NCBI GenBank assembly: GCA_001898965.1
Contig: MKVW01000009.1
Location: 1,010,847-1,074,846 of the forward strand
DNA length: 64,000 nt
Direction of reading: 5' to 3'
Source: Rhizobiales bacterium 62-17
GTDB taxonomy: Bacteria; Pseudomonadota; Alphaproteobacteria; Rhizobiales; Beijerinckiaceae
The notes beneath the pieces were generated by a model, which was not told where the DNA came from, did no database searches, and worked only from the letters and a program-made list of their open reading frames with translations. The first letter of the stretch is position 1. Each line of letters opens with the position of its first letter. Position numbers and translations under genes: made by a program. Shown here one piece after another: positions 1 to 6,906 of the stretch.

Positions 1-224
1 TGCGCTTTCGACGCCGACATGCCGGCCCGCGCCGCCACATCCTTGAGCTTGATCGAACCGCCATGCGCCAGAATGCGCATCACGTCGAGCCCTTGATCGA
101 GCGACTGAATGCCGGCGCTGGCACGGCTCTGAAATTGCGCGGAATGCAAAGCGCCGCCACGGCGCGTCGCGGCCGCAGTAGCACTTGTGCCTGTCGCAGA
201 GGGACTTTTGCTGTTTCTCGCCAT
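1..224 (-). CDS. IclR-family transcriptional regulator, N-terminal part only
   Basis: The gene runs off the left edge of the window, so only the first 74 codons are visible. After about 38 polar, low-complexity residues comes the typical IclR opening SLDQGLDVMRIL, followed by KLKDVAARAGMS, which reads as the recognition part of a winged helix-turn-helix. IclR proteins are dimeric repressors or activators of catabolic operons that bind a small acid through a C-terminal domain, which is not visible here. The start ATG at 224 is the only candidate before the conserved helix. The gene is divergent from the cupin gene at 355, with 130 bases between them, so it is probably the local regulator of the cupin and the phosphonopyruvate-family enzyme. 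That link is inferred from position only. Confidence 0.85.
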   Translation of the reverse strand, partial: MARNSKSPSATGTSATAAATRRGGALHSAQFQSRASAGIQSLDQGLDVMRILAHGGSIKLKDVAARAGMSASKA

Positions 225-354
225 GGCTATTTATTGCAGGATAAAAAAATTGCTTGCCAAATAGTAAAATCAGACAATCGGCAGTGCAAGAGCCTGGCGA
301 AGACGTTGAAGAGGCCAAGGCTCAAACGACAGTCCGTGAGAGGAGGGCTCTGTC

Positions 355-960
355 ATGAACGCACCCGAACGCATCGATCCCAAGACCGCGCAAGCGCAAG
401 CCGATTCAAACGGCGAAAGCAAACTCGCCGAAGCTTTGATGATGACCGACGATGAATATTATCCGCACATCCTGCCGAAAAACATTCGTCCGTCGATCTG
501 GCGTTTCAAAGCGATGCAGCCCAAGATCGACATGCTCATCGCCGATCCGTTGAAGCGGGCCGACCGCCGCTTTCTGTCTCTCGTCAACGGCGATACGCCC
601 AAGGACAATCCTGGCGCTTTGCCCGGCATCTTTCTCGGCATCCAGGCGTTCAAGTCGGGTGAACATATTTTACCGCATCGGCATAATTCCTTCGCCATCT
701 ATCACATCATGCAAGGCACCGGTTATTCGATCGTCGAAGGCGAACGCATCACCTGGGAGCGCGGCGACACGTTCGTCTGTCCCGCCTGGGCCATGCATGA
801 GCACTTCAACGACGGCACCGAACTGGCGATCCAATATGTCGTGCAGGACATGGTCGGGCGTGCCTATGAGCGCAATCTGATGTGGGAGGAGCCCGTCGGT
901 CATTTCGGCCATATGGTGAAAGGTGGCTTCCGTCCGCATAATCCTGAATTGGGCGATTGA
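355..960 (+). CDS. Single-domain cupin protein, gentisate 1,2-dioxygenase-like
   Basis: A 201-residue protein with one cupin barrel in its second half. Cupin motif 1 is ILPHRHNSFAIYHIMQGTG, with H108 and H110 and no glutamate at the usual metal position. Motif 2 contains PAWAMHEHFN, with H148 and H150. The HRH plus W-x-x-H-x-H pattern matches gentisate 1,2-dioxygenases, which bind Fe(II) through three histidines. Those enzymes normally have two cupin domains and about 350 residues, so this is a half-size relative. A strong ribosome binding site (GAGAGGAGGG) lies just before the ATG. It faces the IclR gene and is followed after 79 bases by the PEP mutase-family gene. Ring-cleaving dioxygenase activity on a hydroxylated aromatic or keto acid is possible, but the substrate is not predictable. 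Confidence 0.75.
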   Translation: MNAPERIDPKTAQAQADSNGESKLAEALMMTDDEYYPHILPKNIRPSIWRFKAMQPKIDMLIADPLKRADRRFLSLVNGDTPKDNPGALPGIFLGIQAFKSGEHILPHRHNSFAIYHIMQGTGYSIVEGERITWERGDTFVCPAWAMHEHFNDGTELAIQYVVQDMVGRAYERNLMWEEPVGHFGHMVKGGFRPHNPELGD

Positions 961-1039
961 CGACACAGGCGAACGTTGCGGTCCGCGTGGGCATTTCCTA
1001 TTCAGGATGTCCCGCGGACGGCGAAGGACGAGGCCTGTG

Positions 1040-1912
1040 ATGGAAGACAATCCGAAAGCGGCGGCTTTGCGCGCCAAGTTGAACATCCATCGACCGGCGC
1101 TTGCCATGGCCGCGCACAATCCCTTGTCCGCCAAACTGGCCGCCAATGCCGGCTTCGACGCGATCTGGGGCAGCGGCTTCGAACTGTCGGCTTCCTACGC
1201 CGTGCCCGATGCCAACATCCTGTCGATGGACATCCATCTCGACATGATGCGGGCGATGGGCGAGGTGCAGGACGCGCCGGTGATCGCCGATCTCGACACC
1301 GGCTTCGGCAATGCGGTCAACGTCTCTTACGTCGTGCCGCGTTATGCGGCGGCCGGTGTGGCCGCCGTCGTCATGGAAGACAAGACGTTTCCCAAGGACA
1401 GCAGTTTGCGTCCCGGCGGCCGCCAAGAGCTGGTGCCGATGGAAGAGTTTCAAGGCAAGATCGCGGCCGCCAGAGCGGTCGCGGGGCCGTTGGTGGTGGC
1501 ACGCACCGAGGCGCTGATTGCCGGCCTTGGCGAGGCGGAAGCGCTGCGCCGGGGCACCGCCTATGTCGAGGCTGGCGCCGATGCCATTCTCATCCACAGC
1601 AAGCAGAAAACGCCTGACGAAATCGTCGCCTTCTGTCGCGCCTGGCCCGGGCACGCCCCCTTGGTCCTCGTGCCGACGAGCTATCCGCAACTCTCCTTCG
1701 CCGATGTCGCGGCCCTGGGCAAAGTCGGCCTGATCATCTGCGGCAATCATGCCATCCGCGCCGCCGTCGCCGCGATGCAGGACACTTTCCGGCGCATTCT
1801 CGCCGACGGCGGCATCGCCGGCGTCGAGGCGGACATCGCTTCCGTCGCCGATGTTTTCGCTTTGCAGGGCGATGTGCATATGCGCGCGCTGGAGAAGGCC
1901 TATCTGCGCTGA
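1040..1912 (+). CDS. Phosphoenolpyruvate mutase / phosphonopyruvate hydrolase family protein
   Basis: A 290-residue enzyme of the isocitrate lyase/PEP mutase superfamily. Visible family features are GSGFELSASYAVPDAN near residue 44, the magnesium-binding DLDTGFGN at 84-91, the gating loop EDKTFPKDSSL at 113-123, VARTEALIAG and ADAILIHSK. Family members break or form carbon-phosphorus bonds (PEP mutase, phosphonopyruvate hydrolase) or cleave carbon-carbon bonds (oxaloacetate hydrolase, methylisocitrate lyase). From memory, PEP mutase carries Asn in the gating loop where phosphonopyruvate hydrolase carries Thr. Here that position is Ser121, so a hydrolase is more likely than a mutase. No phosphonopyruvate decarboxylase is adjacent, which also argues against phosphonate synthesis. 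An in-frame extension to 923 exists but overlaps the cupin gene; the ATG at 1040 fits the family N-terminus. Confidence 0.85.
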   Translation: MEDNPKAAALRAKLNIHRPALAMAAHNPLSAKLAANAGFDAIWGSGFELSASYAVPDANILSMDIHLDMMRAMGEVQDAPVIADLDTGFGNAVNVSYVVPRYAAAGVAAVVMEDKTFPKDSSLRPGGRQELVPMEEFQGKIAAARAVAGPLVVARTEALIAGLGEAEALRRGTAYVEAGADAILIHSKQKTPDEIVAFCRAWPGHAPLVLVPTSYPQLSFADVAALGKVGLIICGNHAIRAAVAAMQDTFRRILADGGIAGVEADIASVADVFALQGDVHMRALEKAYLR

Positions 1913-1957
1913 TAGGATGCTGGAGCTTTTTGAATCGGTAGCGGGGCGAGGAAGACG

Positions 1958-2575
1958 ATGTCCACATCCGCGCGCATTGCGGCGATTGTCGTCGCTCTGG
2001 TCACCTGGATCGGATTGGCCGTCCAGCTTCAGGCCTCGACGGAGCTGGCCGGCACGGTGCCTTCCGCTATCTGGGCGATGCTGCGCTTCTTCACCGTCAT
2101 TGCCAATCTGCTCGTGGCGATCGTCTTCACCATCCTGGCCCTCAGTGGCCGCGTGGCGCCCAGCCTGCTCGGCTGCATCACCTTGGCGATACTGTTCGTC
2201 GGCGTCATCTACACGCTCTTGTTGCGTGGTCTCATCGAATTAAGCGGCGGCGCCAGATGGGCCGATCTGCTACTGCATCACGTCACGCCGGTTCTGGTGC
2301 CATTGTTCTGGCTGGTCTTCGCGCGCAAGGGCGGTCTGCGGTCCGTCGATCCCTGGCTTTGGGCTCTGCTACCGCTCGTCTATTTCATCTATGCCATCGC
2401 CCGCGCCGCGCTCGATGGCCGCTATCCTTATCCGTTCATGGATGTGGCGACGATCGGCTGGGCACAAACCGCCATCAACGCCGCTGTTATGGCGTTGGGC
2501 TTTGTGGTCGGCGGCTATGTGTTCTACGGCCTCGATCGTTGGATGAGCCGCAGGACAGTCGCGGCTACGCCCTGA
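1958..2575 (+). CDS. Pr6Pr-family integral membrane protein
   Basis: A 205-residue polytopic membrane protein with about six hydrophobic segments. It shows the pattern of the bacterial Pr6Pr (FAR-17a/AIG1-like) family: LRFFTVIANLLV in the second segment, LLHHVTPVLVPLFWL in the middle, and YPYPFMD before the last segments. No enzymatic or transport activity is established for the bacterial members as far as I know. The start is supported by GAGGAAG seven bases before the ATG. The gene follows the PEP mutase-family gene by 45 bases on the same strand and may be cotranscribed. Its last 11 bases overlap the 3' end of the convergent dCTP deaminase gene. Confidence 0.8.
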   Translation: MSTSARIAAIVVALVTWIGLAVQLQASTELAGTVPSAIWAMLRFFTVIANLLVAIVFTILALSGRVAPSLLGCITLAILFVGVIYTLLLRGLIELSGGARWADLLLHHVTPVLVPLFWLVFARKGGLRSVDPWLWALLPLVYFIYAIARAALDGRYPYPFMDVATIGWAQTAINAAVMALGFVVGGYVFYGLDRWMSRRTVAATP

Positions 2576-3656
2576 AATGTTTCGACAGTTTGAGGCCCTG
2601 CGCTTGATAGTTTGATTTCAGGTCGGCGCCATAAAGCGTGCGCGGTGTCTCGGCCATTTTCTCATAGACCAAGCGTCCAACAATCTGCCCGTCTTCCAGA
2701 ATAAACGGCACGTCATGGGAGCGCACTTCGAGCACGGCGCGCGCGCCTGCGCCACCCGCTTCCGCCGCGCCGAAGCCCGGGTCGAAGAAGCCGGCGTAAT
2801 GGACGCGGAACTCGCCGACCAAGGGATCGAAAGGCGTCATCTCGGCCGCATGGTCCGGCGGCACGCGCACGGCTTCCTTGGAGGCCAGGATGTAGAATTC
2901 GCCGGGATCGAGCACCAGATCGGCGCGGCCATGCCGGTGAATGGGTTCCCAGAAATCGAGCATCGCATGGGCGGCGGGCTTGTCGACATCGATCAGGCCG
3001 GTGTGCCGCTTGGCGCGATAGCCGATCAAGGTCGAGCCATCGAACCCCGCCAGATCGACCGAGACCGCCACGCCGCCTGAAATCGACGGTTCGGCCGAGG
3101 TCACCAGTTTCTCGCGCTTGTGCAGGTCGAGATGGCCTTGATCGTCGAGCCGCGCCTGGCCGCGCCGGAAGCGCACCTGCGACAGGCGCGAGCCGCTGCG
3201 CACCAGCACCGGAAAGGTGCGCGGTGAAATTTCCGCATAGAGCTTGCCGTCGTAGCCGGCTTCGATCTGGTCGAATTCATGGGCCCGGTCGGCAATGACG
3301 CGGGTGAACACATCGATACGGCCGGTGGAGCTTTTCGGATTGGCCGAGGCGGCGATTTCGGCCGGCAGAGCCAGGCTTTCCATCAATTCGGCGATATAGA
3401 CGCAGCCCGTTTCCAGCACGGCGCCCTGGGTCAGGTCGATTTCATGCAGGGCCAGGGCCTCGATGCGCGCGCTGACGGGCCGCTCAGGCCCCGGCAGGAA
3501 GCTGGCCCGCATGCGCCACGCCCGGCCGCCCAGGCGCAAATCCAGGCTCGCCGGCTGGATCTGGCCGGTCGCGAAGGGGGCAGCGATGCGGATCGCGCCC
3601 GCGCCATGCAGGGCCTCGATCTCGTGGGCAGGCAAAATGCCGCGGTTCTGGCTCAT
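2565..3656 (-). CDS. dcd: 2'-deoxycytidine 5'-triphosphate deaminase (long alphaproteobacterial form)
   Basis: A 363-residue cytosolic enzyme of nucleotide metabolism that converts dCTP to dUTP, the precursor of dTMP. Its length is about twice that of the E. coli enzyme, as is usual for the alphaproteobacterial form, which has two dUTPase-like halves. Visible family motifs include IQPASLDLRLG near residue 32, ANPKSSTGRIDVFTRVIAD near residue 106, and in the second half FDPGFG and GQIVGRLVYEKM, which recall the conserved motifs of dUTPase-fold proteins. The start ATG at 3656 is the first good one. The gene is divergent from the metZ transcription unit, whose promoter begins only 26 bases away, and its 3' end overlaps the convergent Pr6Pr gene. 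Confidence 0.9.
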   Translation of the reverse strand: MSQNRGILPAHEIEALHGAGAIRIAAPFATGQIQPASLDLRLGGRAWRMRASFLPGPERPVSARIEALALHEIDLTQGAVLETGCVYIAELMESLALPAEIAASANPKSSTGRIDVFTRVIADRAHEFDQIEAGYDGKLYAEISPRTFPVLVRSGSRLSQVRFRRGQARLDDQGHLDLHKREKLVTSAEPSISGGVAVSVDLAGFDGSTLIGYRAKRHTGLIDVDKPAAHAMLDFWEPIHRHGRADLVLDPGEFYILASKEAVRVPPDHAAEMTPFDPLVGEFRVHYAGFFDPGFGAAEAGGAGARAVLEVRSHDVPFILEDGQIVGRLVYEKMAETPRTLYGADLKSNYQAQGLKLSKHFRA

Positions 3657-3681
3657 AGGACTGGCGTAACTGATGGCTTGG

Positions 3682-3710
3682 TTGACGCCAAGTCGGCGCC
3701 TGGGCTAGAC
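3682..3710 (+). promoter_or_regulatory. Predicted housekeeping promoter of metZ
   Basis: TTGACG at 3682-3687 and CTAGAC at 3705-3710 are separated by 17 bases, a good sigma-70-type pair for an alphaproteobacterium. Transcription would begin around 3717, directly at the 5' end of the SAM-II aptamer, which is where a riboswitch promoter should place it. Prediction from sequence only. Confidence 0.55.
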
Positions 3711-3718
3711 CACAATTA

Positions 3719-3775
3719 TCGTGGTCATTTGGGCCGACCGGCTTGCCGCCACGTAAAACAAGGGGCTAAGGGGTC
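3719..3775 (+). promoter_or_regulatory. SAM-II riboswitch aptamer (metA motif) controlling metZ
   Basis: The sequence follows the SAM-II consensus: ATTTGGGCCGACC, then CTTGCCGCCACGT, then AAAACAAG and GGGCTAAGG. Helix P1 is CGTGG (3720-3724) with CCACG (3749-3753). The pseudoknot helix pairs GACC (3736-3739) with GGTC (3772-3775). SAM-II RNAs bind S-adenosylmethionine and turn off methionine or SAM synthesis genes in alphaproteobacteria, and metZ is a classic target. The usual GCTAAA is GCTAAG here. The aptamer sits about 78 bases upstream of the metZ ribosome binding site, with a terminator-like hairpin between them. Confidence 0.93.
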
Positions 3776-3802
3776 GTGTCCGCACTCGATAATTCCCGTG
3801 CG

Positions 3803-3831
3803 CCCGGCTCGAAGGAGCCGGGTTTTCTTTT
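3803..3831 (+). terminator. Intrinsic terminator in the metZ leader, downstream of the SAM-II aptamer
   Basis: An 8-bp GC-rich stem (CCCGGCTC 3803-3810 with GAGCCGGG 3815-3822, loop GAAG) is followed by TTTTCTTTT. Its position between the aptamer and the gene makes it the likely expression platform: SAM binding would favour early termination. The preceding CGCAC/GTGCG pair (3781-3785 with 3798-3802) may take part in an alternative fold. Confidence 0.75.
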
Positions 3832-3863
3832 GGGCGGCGGTCCGCCCCGGGTGGAGAAAAAGC

Positions 3864-5057
3864 ATGAGTCAGAACAAGTCGCCGCGCAATCTGCGTCCCG
3901 CCACCCGCCTGGTCCATGGCGGAACCCTGCGCTCCCAGTTCGGCGAAATGTCCGAGGCCATGTATCTGACCCAGGGCTATGCCTATGAGAGCATGGAAAG
4001 CGCCGAGCGGCGCTTCAAGGGCGACGAGCCCGGCTTCATGTATTCGCGCTTTTCCAATCCGACCGTGGCCATGTTCGAGCAGCGGATGGCCTTGCTGGAG
4101 GGTGCTGAATCGGCTCGCGCCACCGCCACCGGCATGGCGGCGGTGACGGCCGCCATCGTCGGCCAGCTCAAGGCGGGCGATCATATCGTCGCCGCCAAGG
4201 CGCTGTTCGGCTCCTGCCGCTATGTCGTCGAGGATCTGATGCCGCGTTTCGGCGTGGCCTGTACCCTGGTGGATGGCACCGACCTGGAACAATGGCGTGC
4301 CGCCGTCCGCCCCAACACAAAGACCTTCTTCCTCGAAAGCCCAACCAATCCGCAGCTCGAGATCATCGATATCGCGGCCGTGGCGAAGATCGCCCATGAT
4401 GCCGGCGCGACCTTGGTGGTCGACAATGTCTTCGCCACGCCCATTCTGCAGAGCCCGCTGCAGCTCGGCGCCGACTGCGTCGTCTATTCGGCCACCAAAC
4501 ATGTCGATGGTCAGGGCCGCGTGCTCGGCGGTTGCATTCTGGCATCGGAAGCCTTCATCCAGGCGCACATCCACAATTTCCTGCGCCAGACCGGCCCGGC
4601 CATCTCCCCCTTCAATGCCTGGGTGATGCTGAAGTCGCTCGAAACCCTGCCGCTGCGCGTCACCCAGCAGATGCGCAATGCCGAGCGGGTGGCGGATTTC
4701 CTGGCCGAGCAGAGCGCTATCAATTACGTGCTCTATCCTTCGCGCAAGGATCATCCGCAGCACGAACTGGCCATGCGCCAGATGTCGGGTGGCGGCACCG
4801 TGGTGGTGATCGACGTGAAGGGCGGCAAGCAGGCGGCCTTCCGCATGGCCAACGCCTTCTCCATCATCAAGATTTCCAACAATCTTGGCGACGCCAAGAG
4901 CATCGTCACCCATCCGGCGACGACCACCCATCAGCGTCTGCCACAGGCGGATCGTGAAGCGATGGGAATTGGCGAGGGCATGCTGCGTCTGTCCATCGGT
5001 CTCGAAGACATCGAGGACATCCTGGAGGATTTCCAGGCCGGCATTGACGCGATTTAG
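3864..5057 (+). CDS. metZ: O-succinylhomoserine sulfhydrylase
   Basis: A 397-residue pyridoxal-phosphate enzyme of the Cys/Met metabolism family. It makes homocysteine directly from O-succinylhomoserine and sulfide in methionine synthesis. The cofactor lysine is K212 in SATKHVDGQGRVLGG, a form typical of MetZ rather than cystathionine gamma-synthase. YSRFSNPT near residue 60 and FLESPTNPQ near 156 are other family signatures. The reading frame is open upstream to 3279, but the ATG at 3864 has GGAG seven bases before it, matches the family N-terminus and lies after the riboswitch. Methionine control through the SAM-II aptamer and terminator upstream is strongly suggested. The gene stands alone; gcrA follows after 457 bases. 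Confidence 0.95.
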   Translation: MSQNKSPRNLRPATRLVHGGTLRSQFGEMSEAMYLTQGYAYESMESAERRFKGDEPGFMYSRFSNPTVAMFEQRMALLEGAESARATATGMAAVTAAIVGQLKAGDHIVAAKALFGSCRYVVEDLMPRFGVACTLVDGTDLEQWRAAVRPNTKTFFLESPTNPQLEIIDIAAVAKIAHDAGATLVVDNVFATPILQSPLQLGADCVVYSATKHVDGQGRVLGGCILASEAFIQAHIHNFLRQTGPAISPFNAWVMLKSLETLPLRVTQQMRNAERVADFLAEQSAINYVLYPSRKDHPQHELAMRQMSGGGTVVVIDVKGGKQAAFRMANAFSIIKISNNLGDAKSIVTHPATTTHQRLPQADREAMGIGEGMLRLSIGLEDIEDILEDFQAGIDAI

Positions 5058-5079
5058 CGCGGAATTTCTGATCGTAAAG

Positions 5080-5124
5080 CCGCTGGCTTGGCACTTGATG
5101 AGCCCATCAAAGGCAAGCCAGCGG
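5080..5124 (+). other. Long two-stage hairpin downstream of metZ
   Basis: CCGCTGGCTTG (5080-5090) pairs perfectly with CAAGCCAGCGG (5114-5124). Inside it, TTGATG (5095-5100) pairs with CATCAA (5105-5110). No run of T follows, so it is not a standard intrinsic terminator on the plus strand. It may end or protect the metZ mRNA, or belong to a small RNA. Confidence 0.5.
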
Positions 5125-5351
5125 GCAATAAGGCGCTACAAAAACCCGCCACACTTGCCGTTTACGGTTCCTTCGGCGTGAAGGCAGTGGATAAGTAGAG
5201 GCTTGTTTGCTCGCCTCAACGCTCTGCATCCCAGCGTCGGCAAACTCAATGTTTGCATGGAGTTGATACCGCCACAGCCGGCGCCGGGATCGTCGAAAAG
5301 CAGCGAAGGGCTTGGGGAAAACGGATTTCACCCACATGAACATTGATCTGA

Positions 5352-5487
5352 GACTCTTGCGCGTGATTCTACGGCTAGTGTAGATTCAACGCTGTCTACT
5401 ACGACATTTCGTGCGGCGGACCTTTCAGCAAGCGTGACATGCGTCAAACGCTCACCGGCACATCCGGGGAGCGGGCCAGACGGATTC
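5352..5487 (+). promoter_or_regulatory. GANTC (CcrM) site cluster and candidate gcrA promoter
   Basis: GANTC sites occur at 5352-5356 (GACTC), 5365-5369, 5383-5387 and 5483-5487 (all GATTC). A possible promoter is TTGCGC (5357-5362) with TAGATT (5381-5386). One GATTC then lies in the spacer and one overlaps the -10 element. GANTC is the target of the CcrM adenine methyltransferase, and GcrA acts with sigma-70 at promoters carrying methylated GANTC. Confidence 0.55.
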
Positions 5488-5514
5488 ACGGCAAAACGGA
5501 CTTAGGAGAACAGC

Positions 5515-6051
5515 ATGTCCTGGACCGATGAGCGCGTTGAGACGCTCCGTAAGCTCTGGTCAGAGGGTCACAGCGCCAGCCAGATCGCAGCCGAGATCGG
5601 CAACGGCATCACGCGCAACGCGGTGATCGGCAAGGTGCACCGGCTCGGTCTGTCGGGCCGCGTCAAGGCGCCGTCGACGGCAGCGCCGCGTCCGCGCGTG
5701 TCGCAACCCCGGGCCCACCGACCAGCCGCGGTTCAGCGATCGAGCGCCATGGGCGGTGGCATGGTGCGCGGCAATACCGCGCTCGCCTTCGCACCGCGTG
5801 CCTATGAAGCGCCGGTGCTCAAGCCGATCGAGGAAGTCCTGCTGCCGATGTCGGAGCGGGTGACGATCATGGAGCTCAAGGAATCCATGTGCCGCTGGCC
5901 GCTCGGCGATCCCGCGACCTCCGAGTTCCGCTACTGCGGCGGCAAGTCCGATGCCGGCGCCACCTACTGCCCCTATCACTCGCGCATGGCCTATCAGCCG
6001 GCGCAGGACCGCCGCAACCGCTCGAAGATGCAGGTTCCGCGGCTGACCTGA
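5515..6051 (+). CDS. gcrA: GcrA cell-cycle regulator
   Basis: A 178-residue alphaproteobacterial transcription co-activator. GcrA binds sigma-70 RNA polymerase and DNA with methylated GANTC sites to drive S-phase genes. The N-terminal DNA-binding segment reads SWTDERVETLRKLW, then GHSASQIAAEIG, then TRNAVIGKVHRLGLSGR. A basic, proline-rich linker (about residues 50-110) leads to the C-terminal sigma-70-binding domain with CRWPLGDP, FRYCGG and YCPYHSRMAYQP. AGGAGA lies nine bases before the ATG at 5515. Length and domain order match characterised GcrA. The upstream GANTC cluster suggests self-regulation. A strong bidirectional terminator follows. Confidence 0.96.
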   Translation: MSWTDERVETLRKLWSEGHSASQIAAEIGNGITRNAVIGKVHRLGLSGRVKAPSTAAPRPRVSQPRAHRPAAVQRSSAMGGGMVRGNTALAFAPRAYEAPVLKPIEEVLLPMSERVTIMELKESMCRWPLGDPATSEFRYCGGKSDAGATYCPYHSRMAYQPAQDRRNRSKMQVPRLT

Positions 6052-6070
6052 ACGAACGACTATCCTCAAA

Positions 6071-6110
6071 GAAAAGGGCGTGTGATCCGATCACACGCCC
6101 TTTTCTTTTG
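6071..6110. terminator. Bidirectional intrinsic terminator between gcrA and phoB
   Basis: AAAAGGGCGTGTGATC (6072-6087) pairs with GATCACACGCCCTTTT (6089-6104), with A and T tracts on the two sides. It can terminate both the rightward gcrA transcript and the leftward pst-phoB operon. Confidence 0.9.
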
Positions 6111-6131
6111 ATCTTCGTAGTTGCGCGCAGA

Positions 6132-6896
6132 CTAATCCCGCTCGAAAGTCTCGTCGAAGGAATAGCCGGCGCCGCGCACCGTGCGCAGCGGATCGCGTTC
6201 GCGGCCACGGCTGATCGCCTTGCGCAGGCGGCCGATGTGCACGTCGACCGTGCGCTCGTCGATGTCGATCGACAGGCCCCACACCGCGTCGAGCAGTTGT
6301 GCGCGCGAGAAGACGCGGCCGGGCTTTTCCATCAGATGTTCGAGCAACCGGAATTCGGTCGGACCCAGATGCAGTTCGCGGCCGTTGCGATGGACGCGGC
6401 GCGTTTCGCGATCGAGTTCGATCGGTCCACGCTGCAGTTTGGTGGCGATGCGCTCCGGCCGCGAGCGGCGCAGCAGCGCATGCACCCGGGCCATCAGTTC
6501 CGGCACCGAGAACGGTTTCACCACATAGTCGTCGGCGCCGACCGAAAGGCCACGCACCCGTTCCTGTTCTTCGCCGCGCGCGGTGAGCATGATCACCGGC
6601 AGGCCTTTGGTCGCTTCCCGCGCCCGCAGCCGGCGGCAGATTTCCAGGCCCGAGACACCCGGCAGCATCCAGTCGAGGATCAGGAGATCGGGCACCTCCT
6701 CGGCGAGGCGGATTTCCGCCTCGTCGCCCCGTTCGATCCTTTCCACGGTGAATCCAGCCGCTTCCAGATTGTAGGCAAGCAGCAGCGCGATGGCCGGCTC
6801 ATCCTCGACGATGAGGATGCGCGGTGCGGTCGCCTCGTTGCGGGGCCGCCTGTCGTTCACAGACACGGGTTTCGATTCATTCGTGAAAGTCTGCAT
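6132..6896 (-). CDS. phoB: Phosphate regulon response regulator PhoB
   Basis: A 254-residue OmpR/PhoB-type response regulator. The receiver domain runs from about residue 26 to 140, with ILIVEDE, phosphorylation site D75 (LLILDWMLPG), T105 and K127 (YVVKPF). The winged helix DNA-binding domain is at about 155-250, with LGPTEFRLLEHLM, AQLLDAVWG and RTVDVHIGRLRKAI, all close to PhoB. When phosphorylated by PhoR it binds Pho boxes such as the one before pstS. The 25 residues before the receiver are longer than in E. coli PhoB, but the ATG at 6896 has AGAGG eight bases upstream, inside the end of phoU. It is the last gene of the phoR-pst operon. Confidence 0.95.
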   Translation of the reverse strand: MQTFTNESKPVSVNDRRPRNEATAPRILIVEDEPAIALLLAYNLEAAGFTVERIERGDEAEIRLAEEVPDLLILDWMLPGVSGLEICRRLRAREATKGLPVIMLTARGEEQERVRGLSVGADDYVVKPFSVPELMARVHALLRRSRPERIATKLQRGPIELDRETRRVHRNGRELHLGPTEFRLLEHLMEKPGRVFSRAQLLDAVWGLSIDIDERTVDVHIGRLRKAISRGRERDPLRTVRGAGYSFDETFERD

Positions 6897-6906
6897 GGAT
6901 CAGCCT

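Larger units (their letters stand above)
5058..5514. other. 457-base intergenic region between metZ and gcrA
   Basis: No convincing protein-coding gene is present; short open frames on both strands lack ribosome binding sites and recognisable sequence. The left part holds a long hairpin just after metZ (5080-5124). The right part holds a cluster of GANTC sites and a candidate gcrA promoter (5352-5487). I see nothing that explains 5125-5350. Confidence 0.6.

Noticed and set aside
3279..3863. N-terminal extension of metZ by 195 codons
   Set aside because: It would run through the riboswitch, the terminator and the dcd gene. The ATG at 3864 has a ribosome binding site and fits the family length.
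5107..5343. A 78-codon minus-strand frame in the metZ-gcrA gap
   Set aside because: No ribosome binding site, basic low-complexity translation, and it lies in a region better explained as regulatory.
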